A stretch of DNA of 64,000 nt from Paenibacillus sacheonensis (lineage in GTDB: Bacteria; Bacillota; Bacilli; Paenibacillales; Paenibacillaceae). The position numbers and the translations under genes were made by a program. The notes beneath the pieces were generated by a model. It had not been told where the DNA came from, made no database searches, and worked only from the letters and a program-made list of their open reading frames with translations. Where the stretch lies: contig NZ_JAAAMU010000007.1 in the NCBI RefSeq assembly GCF_009909195.1, positions 310,001 to 374,000 of the forward strand, in the 5' to 3' direction. Positions 45,572-54,199 of the stretch are shown here, piece by piece; position 1 is the stretch's first letter, and every line of letters begins with the position of its first letter.

Positions 45572-46582
45572 TTATGACGTTGATTGCCTGATGATTAACC
45601 GGGGCTGCAATTGGCTGGGATGCGCAACGTTCGTCTCTTGACGAATCAGCCGGTCCAGCAGGCTGACCGATTGCCGGCCCATCTCGCCGGCATCGACCCT
45701 GACCGTCGTCAGGGAAGGTGAGAACATCGCGGCAAAATCGATATCGTCGAAGCCCACCGCCGAGACTTGCTCGGGAATGCGCACCGACTGCTCCAGCAGA
45801 AACTTCATGGCGCCGAGCGCAAGCATGTCGTTGGTGGCGAACAGCGCCGTGTATCGGCCTGCCCGGAAAGGCGCCCACTGGCGGCTCATGATCTCATAGC
45901 CTTCGGCGAAGGTCGACGTCTCCGCATAGCGGACCGAAGCTTCCGAGTCCGCGATGCCGGCTTCCTCCATGCAGGTCAGGAAGCCCTTGATCCGCAGATT
46001 ATGGCTGCGGTGCGTCTGCGGACCGGCGATGACGAAGATGCGGTCATGCCCGGTACGGGTCAGATGCTCGGCGACCAGTCTTCCTCCCTCTTCGTCTTGA
46101 TTGACGATATGAATGACGCCGTCTACGTCCGTCGAGCCGTTGACCATGACGTACGGAACGCCGAATTTCGTAATGTGTTCGATGACGTTCTGCTGCAGGC
46201 GGCTAATGAGGATGAGCCCGTCCACCCGCTTCTCCATCATGAAGTCCGCCGATCGGTAAGACATGTCGTGATCGGTCGTGACGAAGACGGAATAATTCAG
46301 GCCGGCCGCCGCCAGCAGAATGGCATCGACGATCTTCCCGTAGAACGGATGCGAGGCGATCGGATGATCCCTTCGATACAGGAGCACGCCGATGTTGTGC
46401 GTTCGCTGCGAGACCATCGCCCGCGCGACCGCATTCGGTTTGTATTGCAATTCCTCGATCAGACCGAGCACCTTGTCGCGTGCCTCGGGACTGGAGTAGC
46501 CCTTGCCGGAAATGATCCTGGATACGGTGGATTTCGAGATTCCGGCTCTTAGGGCGATTTCTTTGATGGTCGGATTGTCCAT
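45572..46582 (-). CDS. LacI-family transcriptional regulator
   Basis: The start is the ATG at 46582, six bases after AGGGAG; the product is 336 residues. Residues 1-60 are the LacI helix-turn-helix and hinge (TIKEIALRAGISKSTVSRII, YKPNAVARAM). The rest is the sugar-binding-protein-like effector domain, which includes GVLLYRRDHP and SAVGFDDIDFAAMFSPSLTTVR. It is the first gene of the operon with the ABC permeases, PHP and GDPD genes. Two tandem operator-like repeats precede it, so it probably regulates the operon including itself. The effector is unknown. Confidence 0.93.
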   Translation of the reverse strand: MDNPTIKEIALRAGISKSTVSRIISGKGYSSPEARDKVLGLIEELQYKPNAVARAMVSQRTHNIGVLLYRRDHPIASHPFYGKIVDAILLAAAGLNYSVFVTTDHDMSYRSADFMMEKRVDGLILISRLQQNVIEHITKFGVPYVMVNGSTDVDGVIHIVNQDEEGGRLVAEHLTRTGHDRIFVIAGPQTHRSHNLRIKGFLTCMEEAGIADSEASVRYAETSTFAEGYEIMSRQWAPFRAGRYTALFATNDMLALGAMKFLLEQSVRIPEQVSAVGFDDIDFAAMFSPSLTTVRVDAGEMGRQSVSLLDRLIRQETNVAHPSQLQPRLIIRQSTS

Positions 46583-46603
46583 GGTGCACTCCCTCTCCTG
46601 CTG

Positions 46604-46635
46604 TGAGACCGTTCCCACATGAGACCGTTCCCACA
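46604..46635 (-). promoter_or_regulatory. Tandem LacI operator-like repeats
   Basis: The 16-mer TGAGACCGTTCCCACA occurs twice in perfect tandem at 46604-46619 and 46620-46635. Read on the minus strand the core TGGGAACGGTCTCA is an imperfect palindrome around CG, as in LacI/GalR operators. It is 22 bases before the lacI start. Confidence 0.75.
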
Positions 46636-46723
46636 CACTTAGAATAAGGAACCGGTGTTACTGCTGCGTTAAACCGAGCCAAAGGAATTGTAAATCCGGC
46701 GCCTAAAAGTTCCAGTAAATAGG

Positions 46724-46759
46724 AAAAAGACCGAATCAGCGGCCTGATTCGGTCTTTTT
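46724..46759. terminator. Bidirectional terminator
   Basis: The perfect 16-bp stem AAAAAGACCGAATCAG/CTGATTCGGTCTTTTT (46724-46739, 46744-46759) has a four-base loop. It separates the lacI operon from the TipAS remnant and ger operon 2. Confidence 0.92.
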
Positions 46760-46802
46760 GTGTAAACGCGGCGGCGTATGGGGGACGGCGAGACAATCAG
46801 AA

Positions 46803-47093
46803 TCAGGAATCCATGCGGGCGGACCGTTTGTGCCGGAGTATGCACGCTTCCTTGATAAATTCCCGCTCTTCCATGGACATCGTATACATCTCCGGCTTCT
46901 TGTCATCGGGCAAAGCGTTGAAGCTGGCCCAGGCCCGCTTCATGCCTTTCACGATATCCGGATCTCCCTGCGAACGGCGCGCATTCAGATCGGTTAAGAA
47001 CCCGGCTAGGCTCTGGGCTTCCGGACTTGCCGGATTGGCATCGGCAGCCACGAGCCGCCGGAGCTCTTCCCGGAACTTGGCATATAAGAGATG
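46803..47093 (-). pseudogene. TipAS-domain remnant of a MerR-family regulator
   Basis: The frame from about 47093 to 46803 reads HLLYAKFREELRRLV, then PEAQSLAGFLTDLNARR, then PDIVKGMKRAWASFN and EEREFIKEACILRHKR. This is the tail of the TipAS antibiotic-recognition domain, which normally follows a MerR helix-turn-helix. No N-terminal part exists: the same frame upstream is the end of the germination gene. A GTG at 47051 could begin an 82-residue protein, but no ribosome site goes with it. Confidence 0.7.
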
Positions 47094-47135
47094 CGATTTA
47101 CGGTGCCGAGAGGTTTCCCCCGGCTCGTCTCCGGT

Positions 47136-48290
47136 TCAAGGCTCCATGTCGTACATGCCGGTATGGGCGATTCTGACGGTAACCTTCACCTTCCGAAGCG
47201 AATCCTCGGTCAACATGAAACCGTTATTCGAGCTGCCGGCAGTTAAGGAATGATAGGCTTTCGGATTCCGCCTGTACAGGTACTGCTGAAAGTCGTAGAC
47301 GTCGGTTTGCTTCGTTATGCCTGCCCGATAGGTCTGCATGACCTCTTCCGCGATCTTCTTCTCGGCGATTTCCTTGAATTGCTTGACCTTCGACGGCACG
47401 ACTACTTCTTCGACAACCCCGGTAAACTTTAAATCCAAGGAGATCGCGGGCTTCCCCGATTGCATAACGATTTTAGTTTTCTTCCTGGGCTTGATGATCA
47501 ATACCGTCCCGAGCCGCTTGCCTTCGCTGCTGATCGGCAGAACCGCCCGCCGTGTCTTGAGGTTGACCCACCTCACGCCCTCCAGCTGTTTCTCCGTTAG
47601 CTTTTGTTCCGCTTTCCCTCCGTGCAGCGCATAGGCGCCGCTCATCTCAAGGACGGTCTGAAACTGCTTCGTATCCTCCCAACTCTTCGGCTTCAGGGTC
47701 AACCGCGGAACGAAATCGGTCTCTCCCTTTTCTTCGGCATTGGCTAAGACGGTGTTCAGCCGAATCGGAGGAATGGAGGACAATTGGTTGTGAAGCACCT
47801 TGGGGTTATGCAATAAGTTGGAAATCGGCGAGAGATTAAAAAACGTCGAGTATTTGAACAGCTCGTTGATCGGTTCATGCGTGCCGAACACCCATGTGTT
47901 ATACCGAATCTGAGGAAAACGCGGGATCGAATCAAAGAAGGCGTTGATTTCGTTCTTCAATGTGCTTTCGCTGAAAACGATAGCCATAAGATGGTCCCAA
48001 TACAAGTTTTGCTGCGATGTCTTGTAAAGCGCATTAATCGCGTCGTACAAGGTTTCTCCTTCGCTTTTCCCGATCCATACTTTCGATCTGTCCCCGGGCG
48101 CCGCCTGCTCCTGGCTTCCCATATCGCCGAAGTCCATCAACTCCACGTAGATTACGTACTTGCCTTCTTTATGTTCGATCCCCATGGCCGTAACGAAGTT
48201 GTAGTCGGATACCGTCTTGATATCCCAGCATCCCGTTAGCGCAAGACTTGCGCCGAGCAGCAGGACCGCGGCCCCGGCTATTCGTTTCAT
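47136..48290 (-). CDS. Ger(x)C-family germinant receptor lipoprotein (operon 2)
   Basis: The 384-residue product has a lipoprotein signal peptide ending LALTGC and the family start WDIKTVSDYNFVTAMG. The C-terminal domain includes VKQFKEIAEKKIAEEVMQ. As in operon 1 it would be the lipid-anchored subunit outside the spore inner membrane. Its ATG overlaps the A-subunit stop by four bases. It is the last gene of the B-A-C operon. Confidence 0.95.
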   Translation of the reverse strand: MKRIAGAAVLLLGASLALTGCWDIKTVSDYNFVTAMGIEHKEGKYVIYVELMDFGDMGSQEQAAPGDRSKVWIGKSEGETLYDAINALYKTSQQNLYWDHLMAIVFSESTLKNEINAFFDSIPRFPQIRYNTWVFGTHEPINELFKYSTFFNLSPISNLLHNPKVLHNQLSSIPPIRLNTVLANAEEKGETDFVPRLTLKPKSWEDTKQFQTVLEMSGAYALHGGKAEQKLTEKQLEGVRWVNLKTRRAVLPISSEGKRLGTVLIIKPRKKTKIVMQSGKPAISLDLKFTGVVEEVVVPSKVKQFKEIAEKKIAEEVMQTYRAGITKQTDVYDFQQYLYRRNPKAYHSLTAGSSNNGFMLTEDSLRKVKVTVRIAHTGMYDMEP

Positions 48291-49738
48291 TTCCCTTCCT
48301 CCCTCCGATCTGCGTCGGTCGGATTAAAAATAAGCGGTCTTGTCCGGACTAACGTTCTTGGTTTCGTGAGCAGCGCCATCAGCATATCCTTGAATACCGG
48401 CGGCGAGAACGGCGCCAGATACGGCACCCCGAATGATTGCATTCTGGTCAAGTACACAAGCAGCGAGAACATGCCCCAGAAGAAGCCGTACATGCCGAGG
48501 AACGAGGCGCAGGCCAAAATATACAAACGGAGCAAGGTCACTAGGCCGCTTAACGATTGATTGACGAGCGTATAGGTCGATACCATGGATAAGGCGGTCA
48601 CGACAAGCATCGCCGGGGAAGTTAACCCTGCCTCGATCGCCGCTTGTCCGATGAAGAGCCCGCCGACCACGGTTACGGTCTGGCCGACGCCTTTGGGCAG
48701 CCTGATCCCGGCCTCCCGGAACAGCTCGAACGTGATCTGCATGAGAAAGGCTTCCAGCGGCGCGGGAATCGGCAATCCTTTGCTTACGTTGATGACTGTC
48801 GCCAGCGTGGTGATCGGGATTTGGTCCAGATGGTACGAGGTGAGCGCGACATAGAAGCCCGGAATAAAGATTCCGATGAAGAGTCCGAGATACCTTAAGA
48901 GCGATTCGCAGGCCACGAAAATATAGGAGGCATGGATGTCTTCGGGCGTCTTCAGCAAGGATGACAAGGTTGCCGGGGCAATGAGCACCATCGGCGTACC
49001 GTCGACAATGATGACGAATCTCCCTTTAAGCAACGCTTCGACGGCGTAATCCGGCCTGCCGATATAATCGATCAGGGGAAACAGGCGAAACGGGGATTCC
49101 GAGATGTATTCCGCTAATTCTTCGCTGCTTACGAGCGCGTCGACATCGATTTTCCGGATTCGTTGACGGGCGGTTTCAATCATTTTCGGATCGATAATAT
49201 CGCTCTCATAGAGAAGCGCCACCTTGGTACGGCTCCGGCGGCCGATCACATAGCTTTCGCAGCATAAGGTTTGCGTGCGAAGACGTTTACGGATCAGCGC
49301 GATATTCATCGACACTTGCTCCGTAAAGCCGTCGCGCGGCCCCTTCACGGACACTTCCGTATTGGATTCCTGCGGCTGCCGCTGCGGAGGGTTCGCTATA
49401 TCCAGCGAATAGATCTCCTCGAGGCGGTCGAAGATGAGCAGCAGCTTCCCGGAAAATACGGCGTCGATTATGGTTTGCTTATCATGATCGAGCGGTTGAA
49501 AGGGTAGGTTGCCGAGCGTGCCCGATTCCGCCTGGTCGGCAGTAAACTTCTCCAATTGCGGGATAATGGACTGGTCGATGCGTTGTCCGTCGATCAAGCC
49601 TTCGCAATAAACGAACAGCACGCCCCATCGGCTGTCTTCGTTGATGAGCTTCACGTGCTGCAAGATTACGTCGGAGCAGTTCGCAAACAATTGTTTCAGG
49701 GAGGATTCAAGAGGTTGGATGGGCGGATTCGGCTGCAT
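48287..49738 (-). CDS. GerA-family germinant receptor, A subunit (operon 2)
   Basis: The 483-residue product matches the family layout: an N-terminal soluble domain (LFANCSDVILQHVKLINEDS; EVSVKGPRDGFTEQVSMN) and about five membrane helices toward the C-terminus. GGGGAGG precedes the ATG. It overlaps the permease gene by 32 bases and the C subunit by four. It differs enough from the operon 1 protein to be a distinct receptor with a different germinant range. Confidence 0.95.
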   Translation of the reverse strand: MQPNPPIQPLESSLKQLFANCSDVILQHVKLINEDSRWGVLFVYCEGLIDGQRIDQSIIPQLEKFTADQAESGTLGNLPFQPLDHDKQTIIDAVFSGKLLLIFDRLEEIYSLDIANPPQRQPQESNTEVSVKGPRDGFTEQVSMNIALIRKRLRTQTLCCESYVIGRRSRTKVALLYESDIIDPKMIETARQRIRKIDVDALVSSEELAEYISESPFRLFPLIDYIGRPDYAVEALLKGRFVIIVDGTPMVLIAPATLSSLLKTPEDIHASYIFVACESLLRYLGLFIGIFIPGFYVALTSYHLDQIPITTLATVINVSKGLPIPAPLEAFLMQITFELFREAGIRLPKGVGQTVTVVGGLFIGQAAIEAGLTSPAMLVVTALSMVSTYTLVNQSLSGLVTLLRLYILACASFLGMYGFFWGMFSLLVYLTRMQSFGVPYLAPFSPPVFKDMLMALLTKPRTLVRTRPLIFNPTDADRREEGK

Positions 49739-50828
49739 GGCTGTGACCTCCCCTCTTTCTTAGGCGAACGATGACGGCAAACATCACGAGCAGGCACAGA
49801 ACGGCGAATACATACATTAACGTGAACGGGTAAAACTTCTCCCGCAGGAACCAGACGAACAGCGGATCGCTGATCGGAAACAGCGGCGTGATGAGCATAA
49901 GCCCTGTCAGAACAAGGAGCGCCGATTTCTTGGCTTTTCGGCTCTTGAATTGAAAGAGCTCAATGATGATGTACATGCACAGCGACAAACGGATAAAGGC
50001 CCCGCTCAGCCATTCATAGATCGATAGAAAATCGAGATGCGCTACGTTCTTTCCTAACGTCACGAGACCCCACTGCTCGAAGGTCGGATATCGCTGCAAG
50101 GCCACTTCGCCCGGAGAGAAGTTCGTTAAGATATCCAGCAGCGTTCCGAGGACGAGTCCGATCTGAACGACGATCAACAGCAAAACGAAGGAAGAACGCA
50201 CCTTTGTCTTGATATGATGCTGGATGAGCAGCAGGATCACGACTTCGATCACGGTATGCGCCGAGAATAAGGTCCCGTGCAAGACGGGGGTATAGCCGTT
50301 CTCCAGAACGGGCATGACATATTGATAATTTTTATACTGGATGTTGACGAGCAGCAGGAAGATTTCCAGCAGGACGAAGAACGGCAGCAGCACGCCCGCG
50401 CATAAGGTTATCGACCAGAAGCCCGCTTGCGCCGTCATATAGCATAACAGGGTCAGCGAAGCCGCGATTACGAATCGAGGCGTCTCCTGCAGAAAAGTCG
50501 TATCCACCCAATTCGTCGTATCCTTGAGCGTAATCAAGCCATCGGTCAATAGGTAGATCATAAACGGCAGTGCGATCATCCATCCGGCAAACGAACCGAA
50601 ATGACGCTTTACCCACGAAATGATGGATTCCTTCATCGAGACGTTCATAATGAATTGCAGCATAAGGAGAAGAATGATACCCGGAACGATGGCCATGATG
50701 ACGCTAATCCAGGAATCTCTGCCCGCAACTTTCAGGATGAGCGGGATGAGCGTCGTCTGATTCGTGACTGCCGAAGTGATCGTAAGGAGCAGGAAAGCCT
50801 GCAAGGACGTGATTTTCAACGTATTCAT
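49707..50828 (-). CDS. GerB-family germinant receptor permease (operon 2)
   Basis: The start is the ATG at 50828 after AAGGGA; the frame is open 63 bases further. The 373-residue product has about ten membrane helices and no soluble domain, like operon 1's permease. It overlaps the A subunit by 32 bases, so translation is likely coupled. Confidence 0.93.
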   Translation of the reverse strand: MNTLKITSLQAFLLLTITSAVTNQTTLIPLILKVAGRDSWISVIMAIVPGIILLLMLQFIMNVSMKESIISWVKRHFGSFAGWMIALPFMIYLLTDGLITLKDTTNWVDTTFLQETPRFVIAASLTLLCYMTAQAGFWSITLCAGVLLPFFVLLEIFLLLVNIQYKNYQYVMPVLENGYTPVLHGTLFSAHTVIEVVILLLIQHHIKTKVRSSFVLLLIVVQIGLVLGTLLDILTNFSPGEVALQRYPTFEQWGLVTLGKNVAHLDFLSIYEWLSGAFIRLSLCMYIIIELFQFKSRKAKKSALLVLTGLMLITPLFPISDPLFVWFLREKFYPFTLMYVFAVLCLLVMFAVIVRLRKRGGHSHAAESAHPTS

Positions 50829-50931
50829 ATGTCTATCCCTTCGCAATGGCAATTTGACATAGTATTTTCCAATCTCCTTAGATTTATCCAATCGCCCGGT
50901 GAGCAGACGCGCCTATGACCGCATAAGTCCA

Positions 50932-50962
50932 TAAAAAAAGGATACCCGGTCAAGGTATCCTT
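50932..50962 (-). terminator. Terminator of the glycoside hydrolase gene
   Basis: The stem AAGGATACC/GGTATCCTT (50938-50946, 50954-50962) is followed by a run of T on the minus strand, 24 bases after the hydrolase stop. Confidence 0.85.
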
Positions 50963-50985
50963 TCCTTGCGAAAAATGCGCGCAGC

Positions 50986-53274
50986 TTAACGCATTCTCTC
51001 CATGATCTCATCATAGCTCACGCCGTCCGGCGCCATGTGGATGACCTCGCTGACCGCGGTAGGGAGGCTGAATTCCTTTCCCGTCAGCATGCCTGCATCG
51101 TTGCCGTCCCGGTATAGCCGAACCGTTCGCTCCTCCCAAGGATTCATTACGGTCAGAACGCTCCCGTTCATGCTTCGAATCCGTACATATTGGATTCCGC
51201 CCTCCGCGATCCGGCTGGATACCAGGAAATGGCCATATGCCATGAGATCGCCGAATTTGGCGTTCGCCTGCCTCGGCCAATTCGCGAAGACGATGAGCTT
51301 ATTCTGGAACGACTGGGCGAGCATCTCGACAAGGACCGCCGGGACCGTGTTGCAGTTCTCGATCCCGCCTCCATGCAGCATGGCGAACGTCATATTCGGA
51401 TAGGTCCGCGTACGAATCAGTTCCGTCAGCCGATTCAGAATCTCGTCCGGATCATACCCCGCTCTTGCGGCCGATGCATAATAGAAGCATGTCATGTTGT
51501 TGTCCTGCCACCTGTCGTGCTCGGCGATCGTATCCCGGGCGATCTGCAGCAGCGCCGGATCGCTTAACAGACCGAGCTGCCCGCCCGGATACAAGAGGGA
51601 CATTTCGGGAACGGCGCAGACCGAGCTCCATTCGGAGTAGTCTTCGTCCGTATCGTAATATTTCCGGCAATAGTCGGCGCTCGTGCCCGACTCCTGATTC
51701 CTGAACACGGTTCGGCCATTGCGGATAAACGTAGGGAACGCGCTCATATGATCCAGCTTATGCTGCCAATCCGTCCTGAGCTCGCTATCCGTTCCAAGGT
51801 CCTCGCTTATCGCGATCAGCCCTTGGAACAACAAGCGGACCAATCCCAGCGACGTAAGCGGATTGGTTTGCGGAAAGATGCAATCCCCGCCTTCATGCAC
51901 GTAATCGTTGTCGATCACGTACCTGCTGCCGTCCCACCGCAAATAATCGGTCCAAAACCGGCCAACCTTCTTGAGAAAGCCGTCGTATACCGTCCGGGCA
52001 TAGCCCGCGTCGCGCGTATAATAATAGCGAAGGATCATATTGGACGCGGCCAAGGCCGCATTGGACTTCTGCGCCATGAAGCAGTTTCGTTCAAGCTGAT
52101 CGAGGCCGGTCCAATTCACGCTGCTGAATTGAGCGCCGTTCGGCAGCGACGCCGGGTACGCTTCGTAATAAACGCCGGTAAAGCCATGCTTCGCGGCATT
52201 CGCTTCCGCATACGGAACCCAATCGGTAATTTGCTTCTCGTAATTCTCCGCGAGCTCGAGATGGTTCGTCGGAATCGTGCAGTAATAAGGCGCTTCGTAA
52301 TTGTAATTAATCGGAGCGATGCCGCCCCATGCCGCATTCTTCATTACCCAGCTCCCGTACAAACCCGGCGCTTGTTTGCCTTTCCTAATCGAGCTACCCA
52401 ACAGGTACAGCGAACCGTAGAAATGTTTCTCGATCTCTTTGTTCGCGATCTCCACGAAAGACTTGCTCCAGAAGCTTGCCCACCACGCAAGATGGTTTGA
52501 TCGATCGCCGTCCGCTTCGGTCAGACTCATCGATTGTATGGCGCGAATCGCGCGCGCTTCATAATCGGCATCATCATGGTTGCTAACGACACTGGTCAGG
52601 AGCACGTAAGATTGCCCCGGCTGCAGAGCGAAACGCAAACGATTCCCTTCGATCTTCCCCGCCGCTCCGACGATTCTTGTCGCAAGCCTTACTTTGACGG
52701 TATCGCAGCCCTTGATCCGATCCTCGTAATCGGCCCGGACGTCCTGAAGCAGCACATCGCCTTCGTAACCTATCGTTACGGGAATAGGGTTTTGTTTGCC
52801 CGGCTCGAATTCAACGAACGCCTCCAGCGGACCGTTTCCCTCGTAATCGAGATGCGTGATCATGAGGCTGCCGATCGAATCCGTTGCCTGCGCCCTGCTT
52901 CGCGTCGTGATCGTATGGCCGTTCAACGTAAACGTGCCGACGGCCTCGGCGTTGGCAAGCTGCTGTTCCATCCGGTACGAAGCCCCGACCATGCCGGGTA
53001 TGCGCAGAAGCACCCTCGATAGCGCTTTCGTAATGCCTTCCGTTTGGGAAATGAATTCGTTCTTGCCCACGACGAATGCCATGTCGTCGATCGAACCCAA
53101 GATCATCGCCCCGATGTCCCCATTGCCTAACAGGGGCGCGTCGCTGAATTCGCCGGTATCCGTCAACAGCGGCGGGGAAATCCATTCGCCTTGATATTGG
53201 CTTACGATTCGCAGCGCATTCGTCTTCGTATGATGGTCTGCGGAATCCGTGGAAGCGAAACCTTCCGGCGTCAT
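50986..53274 (-). CDS. Putative glycoside hydrolase, GH95/GH65-like barrel
   Basis: The start is the ATG at 53274 (MTPEGFASTDS), giving 762 residues. An N-terminal beta-sandwich to about residue 260 (FSDAPLLGNGDIGAMILGS) is followed by a helical (alpha/alpha)6-type barrel to about 650 and a short beta end. The pattern of a beta-sandwich plus barrel plus a late GGGIENCNTVPAVLVEMLAQS and WPRQANAKFGDL fits GH95-like enzymes, which act on fucosyl or related sugars. Catalytic residues were not mapped with confidence, and no signal peptide is present, so it acts inside the cell on imported oligosaccharide. It stands alone. Confidence 0.6.
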   Translation of the reverse strand: MTPEGFASTDSADHHTKTNALRIVSQYQGEWISPPLLTDTGEFSDAPLLGNGDIGAMILGSIDDMAFVVGKNEFISQTEGITKALSRVLLRIPGMVGASYRMEQQLANAEAVGTFTLNGHTITTRSRAQATDSIGSLMITHLDYEGNGPLEAFVEFEPGKQNPIPVTIGYEGDVLLQDVRADYEDRIKGCDTVKVRLATRIVGAAGKIEGNRLRFALQPGQSYVLLTSVVSNHDDADYEARAIRAIQSMSLTEADGDRSNHLAWWASFWSKSFVEIANKEIEKHFYGSLYLLGSSIRKGKQAPGLYGSWVMKNAAWGGIAPINYNYEAPYYCTIPTNHLELAENYEKQITDWVPYAEANAAKHGFTGVYYEAYPASLPNGAQFSSVNWTGLDQLERNCFMAQKSNAALAASNMILRYYYTRDAGYARTVYDGFLKKVGRFWTDYLRWDGSRYVIDNDYVHEGGDCIFPQTNPLTSLGLVRLLFQGLIAISEDLGTDSELRTDWQHKLDHMSAFPTFIRNGRTVFRNQESGTSADYCRKYYDTDEDYSEWSSVCAVPEMSLLYPGGQLGLLSDPALLQIARDTIAEHDRWQDNNMTCFYYASAARAGYDPDEILNRLTELIRTRTYPNMTFAMLHGGGIENCNTVPAVLVEMLAQSFQNKLIVFANWPRQANAKFGDLMAYGHFLVSSRIAEGGIQYVRIRSMNGSVLTVMNPWEERTVRLYRDGNDAGMLTGKEFSLPTAVSEVIHMAPDGVSYDEIMERMR

Positions 53275-53461
53275 CGATTCATCCTCTTTCCTTCGTTGGA
53301 TTGGGGCCCTTCGAGGATTGCGAGGCGATCGTCGGCGAATCTCTGGCTGATGGAGCTTCATGAGGATGAATCCGCTATCGCTTCGTCCGTCTTGTGCTTG
53401 TTTCTATTATAAGGCTGATTCCGATGGACGGGCTAGAGAGGTGTGATCTATTTCCCGAAGG

Positions 53462-54067
53462 TCAAACGAACGGGACGAAGGCAAAGGAATCTCCGAGCAT
53501 GCGCTCGATGATCTGCATAAAGGCCGATCGCTTATGCGTCAACGCGTCTTCGGGCCATTCGAAAATGCCCGGATCGAACATGAAATGAATCCCCGTCAAT
53601 ATATATTCCGCGGTCTCCTGGAGATGCCGGATCGTGAACGTGCCTTCCTCCGCCCCCTGTTCCAATATCTTCATAACGTATGGCACGCTTTGTTGGACGA
53701 CCTGCACGAGAACCTTCTGATGGATAAACGCGTTATTGGCATGATGCAGAAATCCCAGCATCATGGGTTCCGCTTCTCGCGTCCCCGATCCCCGCAAGAA
53801 TATGGCAAGCTTCTCTTTCGCCGTTCCGCCGCCGTTGGCTAATTCTCGTGCTTTGTCGACTTTCTCGATGACCAAGCTATCGACGATGGCCGCAATGATC
53901 TCCCCTTTCGTCTTAAAGTGGTAATAGAACGTGCCCTGCGCCACGCCGAGTTTCTTGACGATGTCGCTGACGGCGGTTTGTTCGTATCCCTTCTCGCTGA
54001 ATAGCGACAACGCGGCGTCGATGATTTCTTTTCGTCGGACTTCGGGTTTCTTGGACACTCGAGCCAT
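53462..54067 (-). CDS. TetR-family repressor of the second MFS gene
   Basis: The start is the ATG at 54067 (MARVSKKPEVRRKE), nine bases after AGGAAGG; ATGs upstream lack room for a ribosome site. The 201-residue product has the TetR helix-turn-helix (AVSDIVKKLGVAQGTFYYHF) and a helical effector domain. It is divergent from an MFS gene, with strong palindromes between them. It probably represses both genes. The ligand is unknown. Confidence 0.93.
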   Translation of the reverse strand: MARVSKKPEVRRKEIIDAALSLFSEKGYEQTAVSDIVKKLGVAQGTFYYHFKTKGEIIAAIVDSLVIEKVDKARELANGGGTAKEKLAIFLRGSGTREAEPMMLGFLHHANNAFIHQKVLVQVVQQSVPYVMKILEQGAEEGTFTIRHLQETAEYILTGIHFMFDPGIFEWPEDALTHKRSAFMQIIERMLGDSFAFVPFV

Positions 54068-54110
54068 GTCTCTCATCCTTCCTGTCCTATCGGTAATACT
54101 TGGTATTGTA

Positions 54111-54174
54111 TTGACTGACTGACTATAAGTCAATAGAATAGATGCTGTAGAACTTTAACTGACTGACAGTCAGT
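54111..54174 (+). promoter_or_regulatory. MFS promoter with two TetR palindromes
   Basis: TTGACT at 54111-54116 and TAGAAT at 54134-54139 are 17 bases apart. An inverted repeat TTGACT/AGTCAA spans 54111-54133, over the promoter. A perfect 17-bp palindrome ACTGACTG-A-CAGTCAGT lies at 54158-54174. Both share the TGACTG motif. Confidence 0.75.
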
Positions 54175-54199
54175 CATTATAGTCGGGGAGGAATCTGCC

